Assembly (NCBI GenBank): GCA_001464455.1
Contig: LNEI01000019.1
Span: 1-64,000, forward strand
Source: Acidobacteria bacterium Ga0077534
GTDB taxonomy: Bacteria; Acidobacteriota; Blastocatellia; Pyrinomonadales; Pyrinomonadaceae
DNA: 64,000 nucleotides
Reading direction: 5' to 3'
In this document: one piece after another, positions 16,386 through 24,312 of the stretch
How the letters are laid out: each line of letters starts with the position of its first letter
How positions within the stretch are numbered: position 1 is the stretch's first letter
Translations under genes and position numbers: made by a program
Notes under the pieces: generated by a model
Told to the model about the DNA's origin: nothing
Database searches by the model: none
The model's input: only the letters and a program-made list of their open reading frames with translations

Positions 16386-17366
16386 ATGAATTTTAGAGGC
16401 TTTTCTTACATAGTTCTGTTCGTTTGCACACTTATTATTTCCACGCCATCCACCTTTGGCTGGGATGAAACCGGTCACAAGATATCGGGTTATATAGCGT
16501 GGCAGCAAATGGCCCCAGAGGTTCGCGAGCGTGTGATAGCCATCCTGCGACAGGCTCCTGAAGATTCGCAGATCTCGACGTTTTATCTGACATACGGATC
16601 GCGAAGCGAAGAAACACGTAAGCGTGAGTTCTTCATGCTCATGACGACGTGGGGTGATATCGTACGCGACCGTAACTTCCCGGTACGGTTCAAGAATTAT
16701 CACAAGGATGATTGGCATTACGCAGACGGCCTATGGACCACCAAGAACGGTACCGTCGAAAATTTGCCTCCGCCAGCTAATGGCGGCAAGGCTGTTGTCA
16801 AAATGGCTGACCTCGACGCGGTGATCCGCGGCAAGGCATCGAATGCAGAGAAGGCGGTTGCTATTGTCTGGCTCGAACACATAATTGGCGATATACATCA
16901 GCCGCTGCATTCGTCATCACGTGTGACGGATCTCGAACCGGACGGCGATCGAGGCGGGAACTCATTTTTGCTTTCTCCCCAGGGAGCTGCGCGTGAACAG
17001 CAGGTAAATCTCCATTCGTATTGGGACGGGATCGTCAGGCGTAGTTTGCCAAATAGCAGTGACGCCTGTGATGAAGCGTATGTAGACCCCATCGCGCAAA
17101 AGATAATGAAGAAATATCCGTTCGACAAAATGCGAACGCGGATAGATTCGGGCAATTACACGGGATGGGCAAGGGAAAGCCTTATCGCGTCTCAGACGCA
17201 GGTCTTTTCGCCTGATCTGGTGAGGTTTCAGATGCCGTCGAATAACTACCGCAAGAAGGCCCTGACTCTTTCAGAGGAAAGGCTGGCTCTGGCCGGTTAC
17301 CGCATGGCAGCACTCTTTACCCAGGCTTTTGGTGATGCAAAAACTCCAGTTGCTCCATTGCCCTAG
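16386..17366 (+). CDS. S1/P1-type nuclease, exported
   Basis: 326 residues from the ATG at 16386 (CAGGAG ribosome site 9 nt upstream). The signal peptide ends just before Trp in STFGWDETGHKISGYIAW; in this family the mature N-terminal Trp is itself a zinc ligand. Further trinuclear zinc ligands are in NYHKDDWHYADG, WLEHIIGDIHQPLH and VNLHSYWDG. These enzymes cleave single-stranded nucleic acids and 3'-nucleotides in the periplasm or outside. All recognisable ligands are present. Confidence 0.9.
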   Translation: MNFRGFSYIVLFVCTLIISTPSTFGWDETGHKISGYIAWQQMAPEVRERVIAILRQAPEDSQISTFYLTYGSRSEETRKREFFMLMTTWGDIVRDRNFPVRFKNYHKDDWHYADGLWTTKNGTVENLPPPANGGKAVVKMADLDAVIRGKASNAEKAVAIVWLEHIIGDIHQPLHSSSRVTDLEPDGDRGGNSFLLSPQGAAREQQVNLHSYWDGIVRRSLPNSSDACDEAYVDPIAQKIMKKYPFDKMRTRIDSGNYTGWARESLIASQTQVFSPDLVRFQMPSNNYRKKALTLSEERLALAGYRMAALFTQAFGDAKTPVAPLP

Positions 17367-17378
17367 GACCCATATTTG

Positions 17379-18509
17379 ATGATTCCGAACGAACTGCTCG
17401 CATATTTTCAGTCAAGAGAAGCGGCGATGGTCGAAGCGATCCGCGATATCGTTAATATCGAATCGCCATCGCACGACGCTGCTCGCAGCCGTGAGGTTGT
17501 CGCCTGGGTCGAGCGCCAGTTTCGAGCGACCGGAGCCGGGCTCGAGCTCGAACGTCAAACGTGTGCGGATGGCGAACATTTGGTGATCCGGGCATTTCCG
17601 GGTGACGGAAAGCACACGATGCTGCTCGGCCACACTGACACTGTCCATCCGGTCGGCACAAATAAGCTGAACCCGACGCGAATCGAGGGTGATAAATTCT
17701 ACGGCTGCGGGATCTTCGACATGAAGGCAAATATCGTCCTGATGATCGAGGCCATGCGATATTTTGCCAAAACCGGAATACGGCGGCCGCGCCCTATAAC
17801 GATATTTCTCTCGTGTGATGAAGAAGTTGGGAGCCCCTCGGGCCGAGCGCTGGTCGAGCGCGAGGCCGCTAATGCTCTTCACTGTCTGGTTTTCGAACCG
17901 TCCGCCGATGGCCGCGTAAAAACCGGCCGTAAGGGAACGGGCTGTTATACGCTTCGAGCCCACGGCATCCCCGCCCACGCCGGCCTCGAACCCGAAAAAG
18001 GCGCAAATTCGATCGTCGAGATCGCCCGGCAGATCGAGCCTATTCATGAGTTGGGAAATGCCGCAGTTGGCACGACCGTAAACGTCTGCACCATCACCGG
18101 CGGTACGACCTCCAACGTCATACCCGAACACACCGAATGCGAGATCGACGTGAGGTTCAGCTCGATGGCAGAGGCACAACGCGTCGATACAGAGCTTCGT
18201 TCTCTCACCTCCTTTGACGACCGCGTCACGCTCGAACTCCTCGGCGACATCAACCGCCCGCCCATGGAACGCACTGAAGAAGTAGTCTCACTATTTGAAA
18301 AGGCTCGCGATCTCGCCGCCGGCTTCGGCTACGAGCTCGGCGAAACCCAAGTCGGCGGTGCATCGGATGGTAACTTTGTCGCCGCTCTAGGTGTACCGGT
18401 TTTGGATGGATTGGGCATCGCAGGTGCGGGTGCTCATACTTTAGGTGAGCATGTTTTGGTTAGCGATATCGCAGCGCGAGCAACTTTAGTTACTCTTCTT
18501 CTGAGTTGA
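17379..18509 (+). CDS. M20 family metallopeptidase (carboxypeptidase G2-like)
   Basis: 376 residues from the ATG at 17379; a TTG codon directly before it is less likely. Two-zinc-site motifs are present: LLGHTDTVHPVG, GIFDMKAN and LSCDEEVGSPSG with the catalytic Glu pair. The dimerisation domain insert (GIPAHAGLEPEKGANSI) is followed by the final ligand in GAHTLGEH. The layout matches the glutamate carboxypeptidase branch. No signal peptide is seen, so a cytoplasmic role in peptide or folate-glutamate cleavage is likely. Confidence 0.9.
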   Translation: MIPNELLAYFQSREAAMVEAIRDIVNIESPSHDAARSREVVAWVERQFRATGAGLELERQTCADGEHLVIRAFPGDGKHTMLLGHTDTVHPVGTNKLNPTRIEGDKFYGCGIFDMKANIVLMIEAMRYFAKTGIRRPRPITIFLSCDEEVGSPSGRALVEREAANALHCLVFEPSADGRVKTGRKGTGCYTLRAHGIPAHAGLEPEKGANSIVEIARQIEPIHELGNAAVGTTVNVCTITGGTTSNVIPEHTECEIDVRFSSMAEAQRVDTELRSLTSFDDRVTLELLGDINRPPMERTEEVVSLFEKARDLAAGFGYELGETQVGGASDGNFVAALGVPVLDGLGIAGAGAHTLGEHVLVSDIAARATLVTLLLS

Positions 18510-18523
18510 AATTGGCTGATCAT

Positions 18524-19003
18524 ATGAGTTGCGGATGTACAAAATTCGGACCGATTGAGCTCTACCGAGATGAAGTTTCGACGCGGATAAAAGAGACAAC
18601 AGAACTCACTCAAGAATTTGAGACGATTGCCAGACACAACGGAGGCGAGCACAAACTTCTGAAGTGCAGTATGTGTGACCAGTACTGGCAGATCAGTCGG
18701 GCGTGGAATTGGGGCAACGACGAATATTTGTTCAAGGTTCCTCGTATTCAGTCTGACGAATGGCTAAAAGAACCATATGTTCAACCTGACGAGTTGTTGA
18801 TATATAACTCGATGATGCAGGATTACATCCAGAAGAATAATTTTGTCGAGAAAGAAACGGAATGTCAGGCAGACGGCTGTAGAAATCGAGCTGTCCGATT
18901 TTCAATATTCTGTGTAGAAGACCATATTAAATCGTTGCAGAATGCAGGCGTTCTACCAAAGACCGTCCAAGGTCGATGGTTCGCCCCGTACAGTGCGCAT
19001 TGA
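18524..19003 (+). CDS. Conserved Cys-rich protein of unknown function
   Basis: 159 residues from the ATG at 18524; an in-frame TTG at 18506 would overlap the M20 gene by 4 nt. Cys pairs at the N-terminus (MSCGCTKFG), in the middle (LLKCSMCDQYW) and near the end (ECQADGCRNRAVRFSIFC, then VEDH) suggest two or three zinc sites. The end resembles the zinc clusters of small regulatory or RNA-associated proteins. I do not recognise the family. It lies 14 nt before the selenocysteine tRNA. Confidence 0.65.
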   Translation: MSCGCTKFGPIELYRDEVSTRIKETTELTQEFETIARHNGGEHKLLKCSMCDQYWQISRAWNWGNDEYLFKVPRIQSDEWLKEPYVQPDELLIYNSMMQDYIQKNNFVEKETECQADGCRNRAVRFSIFCVEDHIKSLQNAGVLPKTVQGRWFAPYSAH

Positions 19004-19017
19004 CAATCAAATTATCC

Positions 19018-19115
19018 GGAGGCGCGGCTTGTCCGGTGATGGGCACGGTCTTCAAAACCGTTGTGAGGGCGCGAGAGCGTACTCAGGTGGGTTCGACTCC
19101 CACACGCCTCCGCCA
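19018..19115 (+). tRNA. selC: tRNA-Sec, anticodon UCA
   Basis: Selenocysteine tRNA. The anticodon stem ACGGT-CTTCAAA-ACCGT carries TCA at the anticodon position. The acceptor arm is GGAGGCG with CGCCTCC, followed by G and an encoded CCA. The T arm is GTGGG-TTCGACT-CCCAC, and a long variable arm (TGAG...CTCA with an inner hairpin) separates the two. Total length is 98 nt with CCA, close to the bacterial tRNA-Sec size. The eighth acceptor pair looks like C-A, a possible mismatch. Its presence implies selA, selB and selD elsewhere. Confidence 0.93.
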
Positions 19116-19120
19116 ATTTA

Positions 19121-19158
19121 GTGAACAGTGAACAGTGAACAGCGAATAGTGAATAGTT
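19121..19158. repeat. Heptamer tandem repeat between selC and dprA
   Basis: Five 7-bp units follow one another: GTGAACA three times, then GCGAATA and GTGAATA. Similar runs of 7-bp units occur inside mqnA (34827-34861) and between ilvN and ilvB (58313-58406). Confidence 0.85.
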
Positions 19159-19172
19159 AAGAAGATGAAGAG

Positions 19173-20300
19173 ATGATCGAGTGGATCGCGCTTAATATGA
19201 CGCCCGGGGTTGGGCCTCGTGCCGCAACCAAATTGCTTGAGCGGTTTGGTTCGGCGAATGCCATTTTTCATGCGCGGCGGGCTGAGCTTGAGTCTTTGCG
19301 GCTTAAGCCGGAGACGATCGAGAGCATTATAAAAAGAGAGTTTCACGACCGGGCGGTGGCTGAATTTGAGCGGGTCAAGGAACTGGGTGGCGATGTTTTG
19401 ATACTCGATGACGGGAGCTATCCTGCCTTGCTGCGTGAGATCGACGATCCCCCGCCCGTGCTGTATGTGAAGGGCGACTGGCAGGCGTGTTTTGATCAGC
19501 CCTGCGTCGGCGTTATCGGTTCGCGGATGTGTTCGACTTATGGCGAGAACGCTTCGGAGATGCTTTCGCGAGACCTCGCTTCTCGGGGCGTTACTATCGT
19601 TTCCGGTCTTGCTCGCGGCATCGATACCGCCGGGCATCGCGGGGCGATCCGTGGCCAGGGCCGGACGGTCGCCGTGATGGGAACGGGCATCGACAATGTT
19701 TATCCCAAGGAGAACAACGGCCTCGCCCGCGACATTCTTGCTAATGGCGGGTGCCTAGTAACGCAATTCCCCCTCGGCACTCCGCCGATAAAAGAAAACT
19801 TTCCATACCGAAACCGAATCATAAGTGGGCTTAGCTTGGGAGTATTGATAGTCGAGGCTTCGGAAAGGAGCGGATCTTTGATAACGGCACGGCTCGCGAT
19901 GGAGCAGAACCGCGAGGTAATGGCGGTTCCGGGGAATATCACATCCGGAAATTCCTTTGGCACGAACTATCTGATAAAGAGTGGTGCAAAGCTCGTGCAG
20001 CAATGGCAAGATGTCGTCGCAGAGCTGCCCGCCGAGGTTGGAGCCGCGATCTTGCCGCCGAAGATCGACAAAGGCGTGCCGGATCGAAAGGAGAGGAATG
20101 AAACTCCGGTTCCGGCCGATCTAAGTGTTAACGAACGAACCATTTGGGGCATTTTGAAGCCCGACGAACCGACGCACATCGACACCCTGCTCGAATCAAG
20201 CGGGCTGTCATTTGGCGATCTGAATAATGCTCTGGTGTCGCTCGATATTCGTGATCTTATCCGCGTTTTGCCCGGTAAGCACTACGCCCGGCGAACCTGA
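19173..20300 (+). CDS. dprA: DNA processing protein DprA (Smf)
   Basis: 375 residues. DprA loads RecA on incoming single-stranded DNA during natural transformation. The N-terminal helix-hairpin-helix part (NMTPGVGPRAATKLLERFG) is followed by the Rossmann-like core: VGVIGSRMCSTYGE, GLARGIDTAGHRGA, TVAVMGTGIDNVYP and FPYRNRIISGLSLG. A winged-helix (DprA_WH) domain ends the protein (ERTIWGILKPDEPTHIDTL). The full set suggests competence or recombination functions elsewhere. A heptamer repeat lies between selC and the start codon. Confidence 0.96.
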   Translation: MIEWIALNMTPGVGPRAATKLLERFGSANAIFHARRAELESLRLKPETIESIIKREFHDRAVAEFERVKELGGDVLILDDGSYPALLREIDDPPPVLYVKGDWQACFDQPCVGVIGSRMCSTYGENASEMLSRDLASRGVTIVSGLARGIDTAGHRGAIRGQGRTVAVMGTGIDNVYPKENNGLARDILANGGCLVTQFPLGTPPIKENFPYRNRIISGLSLGVLIVEASERSGSLITARLAMEQNREVMAVPGNITSGNSFGTNYLIKSGAKLVQQWQDVVAELPAEVGAAILPPKIDKGVPDRKERNETPVPADLSVNERTIWGILKPDEPTHIDTLLESSGLSFGDLNNALVSLDIRDLIRVLPGKHYARRT

Positions 20301-20321
20301 TAGCCGCTTTCGCCCCCTCTT

Positions 20322-20349
20322 TTGACAATCCTGTATTTTCCGTTATGCT
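20322..20349 (+). promoter_or_regulatory. Candidate sigma-70 promoter before topA
   Basis: TTGACA at 20322-20327 and TATGCT at 20344-20349 with 16 bp between. Transcription would start near 20356, before the terminator-like hairpin at 20397-20432. Confidence 0.6.
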
Positions 20350-20396
20350 CAATCCTCGCATTGACTAGTCGTGCGGTCAGGTGTTATCAGTCGTAA

Positions 20397-20432
20397 ACGT
20401 CAGCAACGCGCGTTTTGCTGACGTATTTTTTT
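20397..20432 (+). terminator. Intrinsic terminator in the topA leader
   Basis: ACGTCAGCAA pairs with TTGCTGACGT across a short CG-rich loop, and is followed by ATTTTTTT. It lies between the candidate promoter and the topA start codon. It may attenuate topA or end a small transcript of about 75 nt. Confidence 0.8.
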
Positions 20433-20479
20433 CAACCTAGGTTGAAGAAGGCTGCGATAGGCGAGTGACGCGACCAATT

Positions 20480-23044
20480 ATGTCAAAGAACTTGTTAATA
20501 GTTGAAAGCCCCGCGAAAGCGAAGACGATTGAAAAGATCCTCGGTAAGGATTTTCAGGTCAATAGCTGCTATGGCCACATCCGCGACCTCGAAAAGGCCA
20601 GCATGGGTATCGACATCGAGAATGATTTTGAGCCCCGCTACATAGTTCCGGACGAGAAGAAAAAGGTTGTGAGTGATCTGAGATCGCTGGCAAAGAAGTC
20701 TGACGAAGTCTGGCTCGCTACAGACGAAGACCGCGAGGGAGAAGCAATTAGCTGGCATCTCTGCGAAGTGCTCGGCCTTGACCCGATCACGACCAAACGG
20801 ATCGTTTTCCACGAGATCACTAAACCTGCAATTGAGGCAGCTGTAAAGAATCCGCGCACTGTAAACATGAACCTAGTCATGGCTCAGCAGGCGCGTCGTG
20901 TGCTGGACCGCATCGTCGGTTTCGAACTGAGCCCCGTGCTGTGGCGAAAGATCAGCACGAGCAACAAAAACCTCAGTGCCGGGCGCGTCCAGAGTGTTGC
21001 AGTACGCCTGATCGCCGACCGAGAACGCGAGATCAACGCTTTTCAACAGGAAAGCCATTTCAGGATCGAAGGCTTGTTCTTCGCCGATGACATAACCGGA
21101 AAACAAGTAACATTCAAGGCTGAAGGCCGAAAACAGAACAGTGCCGCCGATGCGGAAACGTTTTTGAATGGCTGTGTCGGTGCTGATTATAAGGTTACGG
21201 ACATTCGCGTAAAACCCGGCAAACGGACGCCAGCCCCGCCCTTTACGACCTCAACGCTCCAACAGGAGGCATCCAGAAAACTTGGCTACGGTGTGGGCAG
21301 AACGATGCAGATCGCTCAAAAGCTCTACGAAAATGGGCATATCACCTACATGCGTACCGACAGCGTAAGCCTGAGCGAAACGGCGCAGAGCGACATTAAG
21401 CAGGCGATCGGCTCGATGTTTGGCGAGCGATATCATCAGTCCCGAAAATTCAAGAATAAGAACGAATCCGCACAGGAAGCTCACGAGGCGATCCGCCCGA
21501 CCAATGCGAATGCCCCAAGCATAAGGGATGAGGAATGGCAGCGGCTGTACGAGCTGATCTGGAAACGAACGATCGCTTCGCAAATGGCCGAAGCCGAACT
21601 GGAAAAAACGACGGTCAAGATCGAGATCTCAACAAACAAAGAGGAGTTAACCGCCTCAGGCGAAGTCTTAAAGTTTGATGGATTCCTGAAAGTTTATCGA
21701 GAAGATAAGGACGAAGATGAGCAGGAAGAAACTGCCGAAGGCCTGTTGCCGCCGATGACCGTTGGGCAGTCGATGCCGCTATCTGAACTAAGGGCAACTG
21801 AACGATTCAGCCGAGCGCAACCGCGTTACACCGAAGCATCACTGGTCAAAAAATTAGAAGAGCTCGGCATTGGCCGCCCGTCCACCTATGCGCCAACGAT
21901 CTCAACGATCCTGAAAAGAGGCTACGTTGAAAAGAGAGATAAAGAAGGGGCTCCGCGGGCTTTCAGGATATTGGTTTTGAAGAATGATTCGATCAGCAAG
22001 CGCGAAGAATCCGAGAATACCGGTGCCGAAAAAGCAAAATTGTTCCCGACGGACCTAGGCCTGGTGGTTACAGATTTTCTGAAGCAGCACTTTGACGCCA
22101 TCATGGACTACGGCTTTACTGCCAAGATAGAGCAAGAGTTCGATGAGGTGGCCGACGGAAAGCTGGAATGGAACACAATGCTCGAGGAGTTTTACGGCCC
22201 CTTTAAGAAAGATGTTGACAGCACCATCGAAAGGGCAGAACGCGTAAAGGCCGAGCGAGAATTGGGCATTGATCCCGAATCAGGCAAACCGGTGGTTGCC
22301 CGTATGGCTCGCTATGGCCCCATCATTCAGATCGGCAGCGCCGCCGAAGAAGAAAAGCCAAGGTTTGCGAAGCTTCCACCGGGACAGAGCATCGAAACCA
22401 TAACCTTTGAAGAAGCCCTGGCCTTGTTCAAGCTGCAGGCCGCAATGGGCACCTACGACGGCAAGGACCTGTCTGTCAGCATTGGCCGCTTCGGGCCCTA
22501 TGTAAAATGGGGCGATGAGTTTGTGTCCATACCTCGCGGCATTGACCTCGCGACGGTTGACACAGAAAAAGCTATCAGTTTTATAAAAGCCAAACAGGAA
22601 GCGGACGCGCCTGTAGGTGAATACGACGGTAAGCCGATAACGAAGGGGACTGGACGTTTCGGGCCCTTTATAAAATGGGACGGTCTGTTTATTAACGTCC
22701 CTCGCCGATATGACCTTGCAAATCTGACCCAAGCTGAAATGAACGAGCTTATCGAGGCAAAGGTCAGCAAGGAAGCAAACCGCTACATCCAGCGTTGGGA
22801 AGCAGAAAAGATATCGCTCGAAAATGCGCGTTGGGGACCCGTCATCAAATTCGGCAAAAAGATCATCTCACTTCCAAAGAAAGCCGATGGAACGCGTTCT
22901 ACCGCAGAGGAAGCCGCCTCTCTCACGCTCGAACAGGTGAAAAAGCTCATCGAGGCCGAAGTTCCTGATGCCTTTGCAAAGAAAGCAAAACCGGCCGCCA
23001 AAAGAGCCCCTGCTAAGAGGACTGCGAAGAATATTGGCAGATAA
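20480..23044 (+). CDS. topA: DNA topoisomerase I
   Basis: Type IA topoisomerase of 854 residues that relaxes negative supercoils. The TOPRIM domain begins at LLIVESPAKAKTIEKILG and includes DEDREGEAISWH. The catalytic tyrosine is Y290 in ITYMRTDS. The tail has no Cys zinc ribbons; instead three copies of a TOPRIM_C-type repeat (GRFGPYVKWGDEFV, GRFGPFIKWDGLFI, ARWGPVIKFGKKII) end in a Lys/Ala-rich stretch. This is the common layout in non-enterobacterial TopA. The start is the ATG at 20480; a GTG at 20465 is less likely. Confidence 0.97.
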   Translation: MSKNLLIVESPAKAKTIEKILGKDFQVNSCYGHIRDLEKASMGIDIENDFEPRYIVPDEKKKVVSDLRSLAKKSDEVWLATDEDREGEAISWHLCEVLGLDPITTKRIVFHEITKPAIEAAVKNPRTVNMNLVMAQQARRVLDRIVGFELSPVLWRKISTSNKNLSAGRVQSVAVRLIADREREINAFQQESHFRIEGLFFADDITGKQVTFKAEGRKQNSAADAETFLNGCVGADYKVTDIRVKPGKRTPAPPFTTSTLQQEASRKLGYGVGRTMQIAQKLYENGHITYMRTDSVSLSETAQSDIKQAIGSMFGERYHQSRKFKNKNESAQEAHEAIRPTNANAPSIRDEEWQRLYELIWKRTIASQMAEAELEKTTVKIEISTNKEELTASGEVLKFDGFLKVYREDKDEDEQEETAEGLLPPMTVGQSMPLSELRATERFSRAQPRYTEASLVKKLEELGIGRPSTYAPTISTILKRGYVEKRDKEGAPRAFRILVLKNDSISKREESENTGAEKAKLFPTDLGLVVTDFLKQHFDAIMDYGFTAKIEQEFDEVADGKLEWNTMLEEFYGPFKKDVDSTIERAERVKAERELGIDPESGKPVVARMARYGPIIQIGSAAEEEKPRFAKLPPGQSIETITFEEALALFKLQAAMGTYDGKDLSVSIGRFGPYVKWGDEFVSIPRGIDLATVDTEKAISFIKAKQEADAPVGEYDGKPITKGTGRFGPFIKWDGLFINVPRRYDLANLTQAEMNELIEAKVSKEANRYIQRWEAEKISLENARWGPVIKFGKKIISLPKKADGTRSTAEEAASLTLEQVKKLIEAEVPDAFAKKAKPAAKRAPAKRTAKNIGR

Positions 23045-23077
23045 CGAAAGGTTTGGATCACCGGGCTATGTCTGGTA

Positions 23078-23105
23078 TTGCCAAAACGCGGGATCTGATT
23101 ATAAA
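23078..23105 (+). promoter_or_regulatory. Candidate sigma-70 promoter downstream of topA
   Basis: TTGCCA at 23078-23083 and TATAAA at 23100-23105 with 16 bp between, pointing at the methyltransferase gene at 23183. Confidence 0.55.
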
Positions 23106-23182
23106 ATGTCAGTCGATAACCCTTTTGTAACATCAGGCAATATTTCTGAAAGCTCGGTGTCAGATCGGGGTACAGGTTTCGA

Positions 23183-23764
23183 ATGAAAGAGAGCCTTCAG
23201 TTTCTGCAAGCATTTCTTAAGAATCCCGCCAAGGTTGGAGCGATCGCGCCTAGTTCTCCTGAACTCGCGGCTGAAATGCTGCATGGGATCCATCCGGATG
23301 ATCACAACATCGTTCTGGAATTGGGCGTCGGAACGGGTGCGATCACCAAGTTCCTGCGAGAGATCGTACCCAGCAAAGCCTCTTATCTTGGCCTCGAGCT
23401 CGACCCCAACCTCGTAAAAACGCTAAATCAGAACTACCCCGATATGAACATCGTCTGCGGAAACGCGGCCGAATGTTACTCGATCCATCAAGACTCCGGC
23501 CTCGGCAAGGTGCGTTATCTCGTTTGTTGTCTTCCGTTCGTATCGCTTCCCAGAGAAGTCAGCGATAATGTTCTGGCTGAGATACAGAAGTTTATGGACG
23601 AGGGGTGCGAGCTGAGGATTTTCCAATACGCTCACGGTTATTATCTGCCGCCGGCGATAAAACTTCGCGAGGCTCTTAAAAATCGTTACGGAAAAACACG
23701 CCGCAGCCCCTTGGTACTCAAGAATATGCCGCCCGCATTTACGCTGACCTGGTCAACCATTTAA
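23183..23764 (+). CDS. Class I SAM-dependent methyltransferase, phospholipid N-methyltransferase/KsgA-like
   Basis: 193 residues. It opens with FLKNPAKVGAIAPSSPELA, a signature of the rRNA-adenine-dimethylase-like group that includes bacterial phosphatidylethanolamine N-methyltransferases (PmtA). The SAM-binding motif is VLELGVGTGAIT, with the acidic ligand in LGLELDP. The segment CCLPFVSLP takes the place of the NLPY-like motif IV. Lipid methylation is more likely than rRNA methylation because of the AIAPSS lead. Its stop overlaps the convergent acetyltransferase by 4 nt. Confidence 0.75.
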   Translation: MKESLQFLQAFLKNPAKVGAIAPSSPELAAEMLHGIHPDDHNIVLELGVGTGAITKFLREIVPSKASYLGLELDPNLVKTLNQNYPDMNIVCGNAAECYSIHQDSGLGKVRYLVCCLPFVSLPREVSDNVLAEIQKFMDEGCELRIFQYAHGYYLPPAIKLREALKNRYGKTRRSPLVLKNMPPAFTLTWSTI

Positions 23765-24258
23765 GAATGGTTCTCAGTCGCCAGGTCGAGTTGCATAAAT
23801 AGTGTCTCAGCGTTCGGATTTTCATAGTACGGCTCGATCTTCCGAAACCCCAACGACTTATAAAGCGAAACTGCCTTTTCCATTTTCGGTGGAAACGTGT
23901 CGAGGCGTAGTTTCAGATACCCGATCTCACGAGCGGCATCGATGACCTTGTCGATGAGACGTATGCCCAATCCGGCTCCGCGAAACTCCGGACGTACGTA
24001 GATCCGCTTCATTTCTCCGGTCTCGCTGTCCAAAGCCCTGAGAGCTCCGCAACCGGCCACGATTTCGCCGCAATAGGCCAGGAAAAGACGACCGTCCGGT
24101 TCACCATACTTTCCCGGCAGCGAAGCAAGCTCCGCCTCAAACCCCTGAAAACAAAGATCTATTCCCAGCCAAGTCTCGTATTCGCGAAAAAGCGAGCGGA
24201 CAATTTCGATGTGCTCCGACTTATCCGACGATACTATTTCGATACGTAGATCGTTCAT
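23761..24258 (-). CDS. GNAT family N-acetyltransferase
   Basis: 165 residues, single GNAT domain. The acetyl-CoA loop is EFRGAGLGIRLIDKVI, preceded by GEMKRIYVRPE, the standard beta4 strand, and followed by KAVSLYKSLGFRKIEPYYEN. The Leu-x-Asp-Thr stretch LRLDTFPPKM is typical. The acceptor is unknown. It converges on the methyltransferase gene with a 4-nt overlap of the two coding ends. Confidence 0.88.
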   Translation of the reverse strand: MNDLRIEIVSSDKSEHIEIVRSLFREYETWLGIDLCFQGFEAELASLPGKYGEPDGRLFLAYCGEIVAGCGALRALDSETGEMKRIYVRPEFRGAGLGIRLIDKVIDAAREIGYLKLRLDTFPPKMEKAVSLYKSLGFRKIEPYYENPNAETLFMQLDLATENHS

Positions 24259-24312
24259 TGCGTTGAAATTTTATCATGTGACGGTTATCGTTTTAGTTTG
24301 CCGATAAAAAAT

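Noticed and set aside
19018-20300. Selenoprotein gene near selC
   Set aside because: I looked for neighbouring genes cut by an in-frame TGA with continuing similarity and saw none.
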